7,271 nucleotides of DNA from Deltaproteobacteria bacterium (GCA_030673955.1 DAOVBF010000063.1:1-7271), one strand, 5' to 3'. Counted from the first letter of the stretch, positions 1-6,227 are shown. Translations and numbers: made by a program. The notes: generated by a model from the sequence alone, not told the origin.

Positions 1-2
1 AC

Positions 3-1307
3 ATGGCCGCCGATCCCGGGGGGAATGTGGCTCAGCGCAACGACGAGCACTTCTCGTGGAACGCGCAGAACCGCTTGCATCGGATTTCGGGACGGAGCTC
101 GAGCTCCAGCTACGACGCCTTTGCTCGGCGCGTTCTGCAAAGCTCGGATGGAACAGAAATCATATATGTCGGCAGCGATTTCGAGTACAACGCGACGCTC
201 GGTCGCGCACATAAGCTCTTCTTCGCAGGCGGTCAACGCATCGCTTCGCTGACCACGTCCTATGCGCCGGAGCCGCTCCAGCTCCGCCGCCCGAGCCGCG
301 TGGCTTCCTTCATGGCCTACGTCCCCGATCACCTGGGCTCCATTCGAGCGGTGATCAATCAAGACGGGGAAATCGTCGAGACGCGGGACTACGGACCTTT
401 CGGCCGGATGATCTCGCATCGCGGGGGGCCCGAGCTCGAGTACGGGTTCACCGGACAAGCCTGGGACCCCGGAACCGGGCTCTACCATTATGGCGCTCGC
501 ATGTACGACCCCCGCTGGGGTCGCTTCATCTCGCCCGACGAGCGGGTACAGCCCATCGATCCCCAGGGGCTCAACCCGTACAGCTACGTCCTGAATCGTC
601 CGACCTCCCTGATCGACCCCACGGGCGAAGTGGCATGGATTCCCGCTCTGCTTGTGGTCGGCGCGACCTCCGCCATCGCTGCATCCGCGATCGGCTTGCT
701 GGCTCCCGATCAGCCGGGCTTCCTAGCCCTGCAAAGCGCCCTGATCGGAATCGCGGGGCTTGCCGCGACCTTCGGATTAGCTCCGGCACTTGCCGTAACA
801 CCGACGATCGGCGCAATCGTGGAGCTCGGGTCGGTCGCTACAGCTGGACTGGGCATCGCCGGGGTTCTGATCCATCTCCACGCAGCGACTTTTCCCTCAT
901 TGAGACAGCTCAGCCTTACCGTCGAAGGCGCTGCGTTGCGTAGTGGCCCGAACTTCAATCGCAGCCTGGTTCCCGGCATGCCGGACTCCATCGCGATCGA
1001 GATGCTCCAAAGCCATCCTGCGTTTCAGCGCGGGGCCGTCGATCGCATAGACGTGAGCGGCACGTCGGTCGTCTATCACTACGGGGACGGCAGAACCAGA
1101 GCCGTGCCGCTTTCCGAGGTGCTCAGTGGCAATGACGCGGTCTGCCCGCTTCCCGCGGCAGAGAGCACGGATCGAGGGATGCCGTCGGAGCTTCCGGAGT
1201 ACACCCCGCAGGCGGCCACGTTTGTCAGGTCCGATGCCGCTCGGTTCGGATACGGCAATGTCGCCCATCAAATCATGCTCGCGGGATGGCTCGCGGGCCT
1301 GTTCTAG
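3..1307 (+). CDS. Rhs/YD-repeat polymorphic toxin, C-terminal part (5' partial)
   Basis: This is the end of an Rhs family protein, a large secreted or surface shell protein that carries a variable C-terminal effector. Residues count from the ATG at 3, which is probably internal: residues 4-28 (DPGGNVAQRN...FSWNAQNRL) are already mid YD-repeat and the frame is open to the window edge. The Rhs core is clear: DHLGSIRAV (109-117), YGPFGR (130-135), then FTGQAWDPGTGLYHYGARMYDP (149-170), GRFISPDE (173-180) and NPYSYVLNRPTSLIDPTGE (191-209), where shells are normally processed by self-cleavage. The tip after DPTGE is variable. Residues about 211-292 form three hydrophobic, probably membrane-spanning stretches rich in Ala, Gly, Leu and Ile, followed by a soluble tail (296-434) with no recognised catalytic motif. 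The family is certain. That the tip is a toxin, perhaps membrane-acting, is inferred from family architecture. A small gene follows after 51 bp. Confidence 0.93.
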   Translation: MAADPGGNVAQRNDEHFSWNAQNRLHRISGRSSSSSYDAFARRVLQSSDGTEIIYVGSDFEYNATLGRAHKLFFAGGQRIASLTTSYAPEPLQLRRPSRVASFMAYVPDHLGSIRAVINQDGEIVETRDYGPFGRMISHRGGPELEYGFTGQAWDPGTGLYHYGARMYDPRWGRFISPDERVQPIDPQGLNPYSYVLNRPTSLIDPTGEVAWIPALLVVGATSAIAASAIGLLAPDQPGFLALQSALIGIAGLAATFGLAPALAVTPTIGAIVELGSVATAGLGIAGVLIHLHAATFPSLRQLSLTVEGAALRSGPNFNRSLVPGMPDSIAIEMLQSHPAFQRGAVDRIDVSGTSVVYHYGDGRTRAVPLSEVLSGNDAVCPLPAAESTDRGMPSELPEYTPQAATFVRSDAARFGYGNVAHQIMLAGWLAGLF

Positions 1308-1313
1308 CCAGTG

Positions 1314-1325
1314 CTCGAGCTCGAG
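1314..1325. repeat. 12-bp perfect palindrome in the Rhs to small-gene gap
   Basis: CTCGAGCTCGAG lies 7 bases after the Rhs stop codon and reads the same on both strands. It could form a small cruciform or serve as a protein site, but it is built of two CTCGAG units, and GAGCTCGAG-like strings recur in the Rhs coding sequence (for example near 97-104 and 431-438). It may therefore reflect local composition. Confidence 0.3.
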
Positions 1326-1358
1326 AAACGGTAGAAACTTCCCCACGACGGAGAAGAT

Positions 1359-1559
1359 ATGAAAGACCAGTTCGGAAACAGTAAGTACGAAGTTGCGGCC
1401 ATGAGCGTGCTCTGCTGGCTCAGTCTCGTCGGAGCCGACGCGAACCGAGACTACCCTCTGCTCTTTTACCCCGGCCTCGCAGTAGCGATGCTGCTGCTCG
1501 TAGCCATCAATCTGTCCTATCTGGGGAACTTTGCGAGGAGGTCCGGAGCGCCTCCGTAA
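1359..1559 (+). CDS. Small hypothetical membrane protein, candidate immunity protein of the Rhs toxin
   Basis: This 66-residue protein belongs to no family I recognise. The ATG at 1359 is preceded by GGAGAAG at a suitable distance (about 1350-1356), a good Shine-Dalgarno sequence that supports a real gene. The product has a short polar N-terminus, a first hydrophobic stretch at about 11-25 (EVAAMSVLCWLSLVG), a short acidic/polar loop (ADANRD) and a second, stronger hydrophobic segment at about 33-57. A basic tail follows (ARRSGAPP), which favours a cytoplasmic C-terminus. It lies 51 bp downstream of the Rhs gene on the same strand, the usual place for the immunity gene of a polymorphic toxin, and the toxin tip is itself hydrophobic. 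Immunity function is inferred from position only. Its last 53 bp overlap the 3' end of the convergent transporter gene, so a chance ORF cannot be fully excluded. Confidence 0.55.
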   Translation: MKDQFGNSKYEVAAMSVLCWLSLVGADANRDYPLLFYPGLAVAMLLLVAINLSYLGNFARRSGAPP

Positions 1560-2919
1560 CCGCCAGCACCTGGCGCTCCGGGTAGAACGTGAATATGAGC
1601 GCAGAGAGCAGGCAGGCGACTCCCGCCAGCGGACCCATGAGCAGCACACCGAGGGGCTGCTCCGGACTGTTCCCGAAGCGCGCGAACAGGAACGCGATCA
1701 CGGCGCCTCCGAGGCCGTACATCCACTTGGTCAGGAAGCCCTGTGTTCCGAAGTACATCGCCGAGCGGTTCGAGCCGGTCTTGGCGGTGTCGTAGTCGAT
1801 GACCTGGCTGATGAGAACATACGGGAGTACCAGGAAACCGGCGACCGCAACTCCCATTACCGCCATCGCCGACCAGATGATGAGGAGGTTCAACCCGTCG
1901 CGGGGACCGCCGGGAACATCCGGCCGCAGGAAGCCCAGCGAGGCGAGGGATACAGCGAAGATCAGATTGCAGACGATCATGCCCCGCCGTGCCCCGATCC
2001 GATCGGACGCCCGAAGGACGATGACGAAGCCGATGAGTGTGGTTGAGAAAACGGCCAAACTCAGCGCCCCGGCAAAGGCCTCGGAACGTCCCAGAACAAC
2101 CGTGGCGTAGTACACAGATGCAGGCGCCATAAGCGTCGCGGCAAAGATAAGGAGAAGCACGGCCGCCAGATAGATCAGAAAAGGACGATTCGAAACGGTG
2201 CACAGTAGCGCCTGCTTGAACGAAAGCTCCGACGAGACCGTGCTCGTGAAGCGCCGCTCGTCGACTGCGAAGATGGGGAGCAGGCAGAAGACGAAGGCTA
2301 AGCTGAGAGACAAGACCACGACGCCGCGTACGGCATTCTCTGATGAAGCTCCGAGCTGGCGGCCGAGCTCGATGCCGTAGGGCCACGCGGCCGCGTACAG
2401 GCCCAGCACGGAGAAGGAAACGAGTGCCAACAGGGTCGAGAGGCGGGTGCGGGCGCGCCCGTCGGTGGCGAGCTCGGGAATGAGCGCCAGGTAGGGAGCC
2501 ACATAGACCGTAAACGCAATGAAGTAAGCGGCCAGCACGATGGCCAGGCTGATGCCATTGAGCATGCTCCCCGGAGCACCCGGCGGCCAGAAGAGCAGTG
2601 CCGGAAGCACGAGCATGGGAACGATCCCGTAGACCAGAAAACTGCGACGTCGGCCCAATCGCGAGCGGGAACGATCGGAGGCATATCCCACCAGCGGGTC
2701 CGCAACCGCGTCGAACAAGCGACCGACCAGCATCGCCAGCCCGAAGACGGTCAGCACCCCCAGGAAAATCTCCTGCGACACCTGGGGAGCCAGACCGCGG
2801 CCGGGCGGTGGAAGGTAATAATAGAGGGCAATCGCGACGACGATTCGATCGGGGATCTGGAAGCCCGCCATCCCAAAGCTGTAAGCAACGCGACGTGCAA
2901 CGGACATCCGCTCGGCCAT
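1507..2919 (-). CDS. MFS transporter, GPH/MelB-like cation symporter family (MFS_2)
   Basis: This is an integral inner-membrane secondary transporter of about 470 residues, the usual size for the glycoside-pentoside-hexuronide (GPH) family, with hydrophobic helices throughout. Counting from the ATG at 2919, the hallmark loop between helices 2 and 3 is at about 66-94: GRLFDAVADPLVGYASDRS followed by RSRLGRRRSF, matching the MelB-type GR-xxDA-xxDP-x-G-xxxDR-T/S-RxGRRRP signature. A second family motif, APYLALIPELATDGRARTRLS, lies at about 141-161. The start is uncertain: a GTG at 2937 and an ATG at 2907 are in the same open frame, and none has a strong Shine-Dalgarno. I prefer 2919, giving MAERMSVARRVAYSFG. 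The gene follows the Ltp3-like gene after a short gap (57-75 nt depending on start) on the same strand, so it is probably the last gene of the operon. The substrate is unknown. GPH proteins usually carry sugars, but the neighbours suggest a lipid-derived acid or sterol-like compound; this is inference. Confidence 0.9.
   Translation of the reverse strand: MAERMSVARRVAYSFGMAGFQIPDRIVVAIALYYYLPPPGRGLAPQVSQEIFLGVLTVFGLAMLVGRLFDAVADPLVGYASDRSRSRLGRRRSFLVYGIVPMLVLPALLFWPPGAPGSMLNGISLAIVLAAYFIAFTVYVAPYLALIPELATDGRARTRLSTLLALVSFSVLGLYAAAWPYGIELGRQLGASSENAVRGVVVLSLSLAFVFCLLPIFAVDERRFTSTVSSELSFKQALLCTVSNRPFLIYLAAVLLLIFAATLMAPASVYYATVVLGRSEAFAGALSLAVFSTTLIGFVIVLRASDRIGARRGMIVCNLIFAVSLASLGFLRPDVPGGPRDGLNLLIIWSAMAVMGVAVAGFLVLPYVLISQVIDYDTAKTGSNRSAMYFGTQGFLTKWMYGLGGAVIAFLFARFGNSPEQPLGVLLMGPLAGVACLLSALIFTFYPERQVLAVTEALRTSSQSSPDRTD
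1543..1581. repeat. Perfect 10-bp inverted repeat, possible hairpin at the convergent gene ends
   Basis: CCGGAGCGCC (1543-1552) is exactly repeated in inverted orientation as GGCGCTCCGG (1572-1581), with a 19-nt spacer holding the stop codon of the small membrane-protein gene (1557-1559). It lies inside the last codons of the opposing transporter gene. A GC-rich stem here could slow or stop transcription from the left, but no T-tract follows on either strand, so it is not a canonical Rho-independent terminator. The repeat is directly visible; the function is a guess. Confidence 0.4.
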
Positions 2920-2994
2920 GGCCGCGGACTGTACCACCGCAATCAGCCGGAGCCAGACCTTCTCAGAGCGCCACCGCGTCTTGGAGAAAGAGGA

Positions 2995-4152
2995 CTAGGG
3001 CCCTTCGCTCGTGACGATCCACATCGAGAAGAACTGAGAGCCGCCGCCGTAGGCATGGCCCAGGGCCGTGCGAGCCCCGTCGATCTGATGCTCGCCCGCC
3101 ATGCCGCGTACCTGCAGCGCCGCCTCAGCGAAACGGATCATGCCGGAGGCGCCGATCGGATTTGTCGACAGCACCCCTCCCGAGGTGTTGATTGGCATGT
3201 CGCCGTCGAGCGCCGTTGCGCCCTCATCGGTCATTTTCCAGCCCTCGCCTTCCTCGGCGAAGCCCAAGTTCTCCATCCACATCGGCTCGAACCAGCTGAA
3301 GGGGACGTAGATCTCGGCCACGTCGATCTCCCGGCGCGGGTCGCTGATCCCCGCCTGCCGGTAGACGTCCGCGGCGCAATCCTTGCCCGCCTGCGGGTTG
3401 ACCTCCTCGCGTCCGGCAAACATCGTGGGCTCGGTGCGCATGGCCGTTCCCCGCACCCACGCCGGGGGTCGCGGCGAATCTTTGGCGAGTGCCTCGCGCG
3501 CCAGAACCATCGCACACGCGCCGTCGGAGGTCGGGCAGCTCTCCAGGTAGCGAAGAGGCTCCCACAGCATGGGGGAGGCCTCGATCTTCTGCATGCTGAT
3601 GTCCTTGATGTGCAGGTGCGCGTAGGGATTCTTGAGCGCGTTTACCCGGTCCTTGAAAGCCACCAGAATCCCGATGTGATCGGGAGCTTGCGAGCGCCGG
3701 ATGTAGGTGCGGATGTGCGGTGCGAAGTATCCCCCCGCACCCGCGTTGATATGCGGCGAGAAGGGCTGCCTCGTCGAGAGCGCCCACATGGTATTGCCAT
3801 CGGAGTGCTTCTCAAAGGCCACGGTCAGCACGCGGTCGTGGATTCCCGCCTGGATCATGGAGGCAGCCACGATCGCGGTGGAGCCTCCGACGCTGCCCGC
3901 GGTGTGGACTCGCAGCACGGGCTTTCCCACCGCGCCGAGCGCGTCCGCGAGGTAGAGTTCCGGCATCATCACGCCCTCGAACATGTCGGGCGCTGTGCCG
4001 ATCACGACGGCGTCGACGTCCTTCCACTCGAGGTCGGCGTCCTCGAGCGCGCGGATCGCCGCCTCGCGGACCAGTCCCGCCAGCGAGAGGTCGCCGCGCT
4101 TGGCCGCGTACTTGGTCTGGCCGACTCCGATCACTCCGCAAAGCTCACCCAT
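2995..4152 (-). CDS. Thiolase-fold lipid-transfer-type protein, Ltp3-like (acetyl-CoA acetyltransferase family, probable retro-aldolase)
   Basis: This 385-residue protein belongs to the SCP-x/Ltp branch of the thiolase superfamily. The N-terminus (GVIGVGQTKYAAKRGD) and DVDAVVIGTAPD (46-57) are typical. The segment where thiolases carry the nucleophilic cysteine reads RVHTAGSVGGSTAI (81-94), so that Cys is replaced (about Gly86) and classical thiolysis through an acyl-Cys is unlikely. Other family motifs are CPTSDGACAMVLA (206-218), DVAEIYVPFSW (277-287), NTSGGVLSTNPIGASG (322-337, with Asn where thiolases have the His of GHP) and the C-terminal GHAYGGGSQFF (365-375). Cys-less Ltp proteins such as Ltp2 cleave beta-hydroxyacyl-CoAs by retro-aldol reaction with a DUF35 partner and use tyrosines in equivalent regions; Tyr282 and Tyr368 are candidates here. 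The ATG directly abuts the TAG of the upstream Ltp4-like gene (TAGATG), with GGAGG about 8 nt upstream. It resembles the mycobacterial Rv3523 (ltp3) type. The family is sure; the reaction is inferred. Confidence 0.9.
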   Translation of the reverse strand: MGELCGVIGVGQTKYAAKRGDLSLAGLVREAAIRALEDADLEWKDVDAVVIGTAPDMFEGVMMPELYLADALGAVGKPVLRVHTAGSVGGSTAIVAASMIQAGIHDRVLTVAFEKHSDGNTMWALSTRQPFSPHINAGAGGYFAPHIRTYIRRSQAPDHIGILVAFKDRVNALKNPYAHLHIKDISMQKIEASPMLWEPLRYLESCPTSDGACAMVLAREALAKDSPRPPAWVRGTAMRTEPTMFAGREEVNPQAGKDCAADVYRQAGISDPRREIDVAEIYVPFSWFEPMWMENLGFAEEGEGWKMTDEGATALDGDMPINTSGGVLSTNPIGASGMIRFAEAALQVRGMAGEHQIDGARTALGHAYGGGSQFFSMWIVTSEGP

Positions 4153-5208
4153 CTACTCGCCCTCCAGCACGCAGACGAGGTTCTGCTGCAGACACGGGCC
4201 CGACGTGGCGTGCGCCACGGCGCGGTTCGCCGAGCCCATCATGATGCGGTTCGCGGCCTCTCCGAGGCGCACCAGGCCGGCCACCATGACGGCGTTGGCC
4301 GCGAGCGCCCCACCCGAGGGGTTGATCTCCACACCTCCTTTGAGACGGAGGGCCTCACGCAGAATCAGCTCCTGATGGGTGAAAGGCGCGTGGAGCTCCG
4401 CCAGGTCCAACGGGCCCCGGTTCACACCCGCCTTCTCGGCGGCCAGCTCTGTCGAGGGCGACTTCGTCAGGTCCCGCACGCCCAGGGCGTGCGCCTCGAT
4501 ACGGTGATCGATGCCGCGGATCCAGGCCGGCCGCTTGCAGGCCCTGCGCGCCAGGTCGTCCGCAGCCAGCACCACTGCCGCCGCACCGTCTGTGATCGGC
4601 GGGCAGTCGTGTTTGCGTAGCGGCGACACCAGGTAGGGCTCGGCCAGTAGCGCCGCTGCATCGAAGTCGCCCGCCAGCTGCGCCTTGGAGTTGTTCTTGG
4701 CGTTGCGCCGGCTTCGGACCGCGACCCCGGCCATATCCTTCTCGCTGTAACCACTCGACTCGAGCAGTGCGCGCGCCTGGAGCGCCGCCAGGCTCACCGA
4801 GTCGGGCCAGAGCGGCGCGACGTAGTAGGGGTCGAGCTGAAGGGCGAGCATGTCGCGAATCTGGCCCAAGGAGGACTTACCGAAGCCGTAGACCAGCGCC
4901 GAGTCGGCCACACCGTGCTGGATCTTGACCCAGGCCTCGTAGAGCGCCCAGGCGGCGTCCATCTCGACGTGTGATTCCGCGATGGGCGGCCAGGCGCCAA
5001 CCGCATCGACAGCCATCACAAACGAGAAGGGAATCCCCTCCAGGTAGTCGGAGCTGCCGGAGCAGGTGAAGCCGATCTCCTGCATCGGGATGCCGGAGCT
5101 CTCGAGCACCTCTGTCACCACGGGCATCAGGAGCTCCACTTCGTTCAGTGCGCCGGCATCCCGGACGTTCGGCGCCTGTGCGAAGGAGACGATCGCCACC
5201 TCACGCAT
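4153..5208 (-). CDS. Thiolase-fold lipid-transfer-type protein, Ltp4-like (Cys-less thiolase homologue)
   Basis: This 351-residue protein is a second, divergent thiolase-superfamily member, about the size of mycobacterial Ltp4 (Rv3522). The N-terminus is MREVAIVSFAQAP. The segment equivalent to the catalytic-cysteine motif reads ESHVEMDAAWALYEAW (78-93) and has no Cys. Recognisable family blocks are DCPPITDGAAAVVLA (201-215), LAELHAPFTHQELI (269-282), EINPSGGALAANAVMVAGL (294-312, the GHP histidine motif lost) and the C-terminal AHATSGPCLQQNLV (332-345), where Cys339 sits near the usual second active-site cysteine. The start at 5208 is chosen because the conserved N-terminus begins there, a GAGGAG lies about 9 nt upstream, and the longer reading to 5361 gives only low-complexity Arg/Ser-rich sequence. 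Its ATG overlaps the TGA of the preceding DUF35 gene by 8 nt (ATGCGTGA), which indicates translational coupling. It probably pairs with the Ltp3-like protein and the DUF35 subunits in one complex; that is inferred from gene order and known Ltp-DUF35 assemblies. Confidence 0.88.
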   Translation of the reverse strand: MREVAIVSFAQAPNVRDAGALNEVELLMPVVTEVLESSGIPMQEIGFTCSGSSDYLEGIPFSFVMAVDAVGAWPPIAESHVEMDAAWALYEAWVKIQHGVADSALVYGFGKSSLGQIRDMLALQLDPYYVAPLWPDSVSLAALQARALLESSGYSEKDMAGVAVRSRRNAKNNSKAQLAGDFDAAALLAEPYLVSPLRKHDCPPITDGAAAVVLAADDLARRACKRPAWIRGIDHRIEAHALGVRDLTKSPSTELAAEKAGVNRGPLDLAELHAPFTHQELILREALRLKGGVEINPSGGALAANAVMVAGLVRLGEAANRIMMGSANRAVAHATSGPCLQQNLVCVLEGE

Positions 5209-5695
5209 GGCCCGTACTCCTCGTATCTTCGAGCTCCACGTCGGGCTCGCCCGTGGGCTTGAAGTAGCGGATGTTCTCGAGCGTGTAGTCCCAAGCCTCG
5301 CGTGGCTTCCACACCCCCTGGACGCGCATCCCCGCTCGCACCTGATCCGGTTGGATCTCACTCACGAGATGGAAGAAGCCGATGTCCGCGCCGTCGAGCT
5401 GGATGGTCGCGCACACGAATGGCGGCTTGACCTCAGACCCCGGAATGGGAAGGTGAACCACACAGAAGGTGGTCACGGTGCCTTTGTCGGGAAGCTCCAC
5501 CTCCTCGCGGGTGGGAACGCCGCAACGCGCGCAGGCGCCGCGGGCCGGTACGATGACCAGCCTGCACTTGGGACAGCGCTGACCCAAGATGCGGCCCTCC
5601 TTGATCGCGCGCAGGAAGCGCGTGGTGGCGTCACCCGCGGTGTGCCGGTACTCGAGGCGGATCGGTGTCTTGATCTCTTCGACCTGGTTCTCCAT
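5201..5695 (-). CDS. DUF35 OB-fold protein with zinc ribbon (acyl-CoA-binding partner of Ltp proteins)
   Basis: This 164-residue protein has the standard DUF35 layout. An N-terminal helix (about 20-34, DATTRFLRAIKEG) is followed by a rubredoxin-like zinc ribbon with CPKC at 41-44 and CARC at 55-58, giving all four ligands. The OB-fold domain follows from about 70 (KGTVTTFCVVHLPIPG, then PPFVCATIQLDGADIGFFHLV at 91-111, and GMRVQGVW at 122-129). DUF35 proteins are usually encoded beside thiolase-like proteins. In the studied steroid aldolase complexes this fold binds the Ltp subunit and helps form the acyl-CoA site. The start at 5695 is favoured over the longer frame to 5908 because DUF35 homology begins here, GGAGGGAG lies just upstream, and the ATG overlaps the TGA of the gene before by one base (TGATG). 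Old annotations of such proteins as nucleic-acid binding come from the fold and do not fit this context. Confidence 0.9.
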   Translation of the reverse strand: MENQVEEIKTPIRLEYRHTAGDATTRFLRAIKEGRILGQRCPKCRLVIVPARGACARCGVPTREEVELPDKGTVTTFCVVHLPIPGSEVKPPFVCATIQLDGADIGFFHLVSEIQPDQVRAGMRVQGVWKPREAWDYTLENIRYFKPTGEPDVELEDTRSTGHA

Positions 5696-6147
5696 CACGC
5701 TCCCTCCGGCTCGAAGCAGGCGATGTCCCGGATATGCCCCGAGGTCTCGTCCCGCCAGCGCACCTTGACGCGCATCCCCGTCGACATCCTCGACTCCTCG
5801 CCCGTGTCCACGGCGTGCAGCATGGCCGTGTCGGCGCCGTCCAGCCGGATGAGCGCCCAGGCAAAGGGGCGCTCGAGAGGCTGGTTCTCGCGGGGCTCGG
5901 CCACCCACGCCCAGGTGGTCACCACGCCTGCCGGGCCGATCTCGACGAAGTTCTCGAGCGTCTCACCGGTCACCGGGTCGTACTCCGTAGGGGGCACGAT
6001 CACCCTCCCGTCGCTTCCCACGATGCCCTCGATCCTGCGCTCGCGAAGCCCCGTGAGGAAGCGGCCGATCACCGGGCCCACCGACCGGTGATATGCGTAC
6101 TCCAGGGCGTAGCTCGCGCTGAGCACTTCTTCAGGGGGGACTGACAT
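5695..6147 (-). CDS. DUF35-type OB-fold protein lacking zinc-ribbon cysteines
   Basis: This 150-residue protein is the first gene of the leftward operon. The DUF35 layout is visible: an N-terminal helix (about 20-37, HRSVGPVIGRFLTGLRER), then the region that should be the zinc ribbon but reads IEGIVGSDGRVIVPPTEYDPVTGETL (39-64) with no cysteine, then the OB domain (GPAGVVTTWAWVAEP at 71-85, RPFAWALIRLDGADTAMLHAV at 93-113, TGMRVKVRW at 123-131). The spacing parallels the downstream zinc-containing paralogue, so the ligands were lost while the strand scaffold stayed. The start at 6147 has an excellent AGAAGGAAGGAAG Shine-Dalgarno sequence directly upstream. The frame is open much further, but that stretch is antisense to the divergent gene. 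Its stop overlaps the next start (TGATG), so the two DUF35 proteins are probably made in equal amounts and may form a heteromer. It could also be described simply as an OB-fold domain protein. Confidence 0.87.
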   Translation of the reverse strand: MSVPPEEVLSASYALEYAYHRSVGPVIGRFLTGLRERRIEGIVGSDGRVIVPPTEYDPVTGETLENFVEIGPAGVVTTWAWVAEPRENQPLERPFAWALIRLDGADTAMLHAVDTGEESRMSTGMRVKVRWRDETSGHIRDIACFEPEGA

Positions 6148-6213
6148 AGCTTCCTTCCTTCTTCGGGCTTCGATTCCAGGGCGGCTCGGACCCGGCTCCC
6201 AGCGCGCCCGTAT

Positions 6214-6227
6214 TGAAACACGTTTCA
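6214..6227. promoter_or_regulatory. TetR-type operator candidate (KstR/PsrA-like palindrome)
   Basis: TGAAAC-AC-GTTTCA is a perfect inverted repeat with 6-bp arms and a 2-bp centre, and it stands out as AT-rich in a GC-rich intergenic region. It fits every fixed position of the KstR consensus TnnAACnnGTTnnA known from actinobacterial cholesterol regulons, and also the GAAAC-N2-GTTTC core of PsrA-type fatty-acid regulators. It lies 66 nt from the DUF35 start codon at 6147 and 64 nt from the ATG at 6292, so one bound repressor could control both divergent transcripts. No regulator gene is in the window. A TTGAAA resembling a -35 box overlaps it (6213-6218), but no convincing -10 follows. Confidence 0.6.

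Noticed and set aside
1308..1358. Rho-independent terminator after the Rhs gene
   Set aside because: There is only the CTCGAGCTCGAG palindrome, with no loop and no T-run; the following gene has its own ribosome binding site, so read-through is more likely.
897..1649. 250-codon minus-strand frame across the Rhs tip and small gene
   Set aside because: It is composition-driven and Arg-rich, with no recognisable motif, and is antisense to the Rhs coding frame.
3055..4620. 521-codon plus-strand open frame opposite the two thiolase genes
   Set aside because: Its translation is rich in Arg, His and Asp with no domain pattern, and it lies antisense to two genes with clear family motifs, coupled starts and ribosome binding sites.
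5209..5361. 51-residue N-terminal extension of the Ltp4-like gene
   Set aside because: It gives a Ser/Arg-rich low-complexity sequence inside the coding region of the DUF35 gene; the conserved start MREVAIVSFAQ has its own ribosome binding site.
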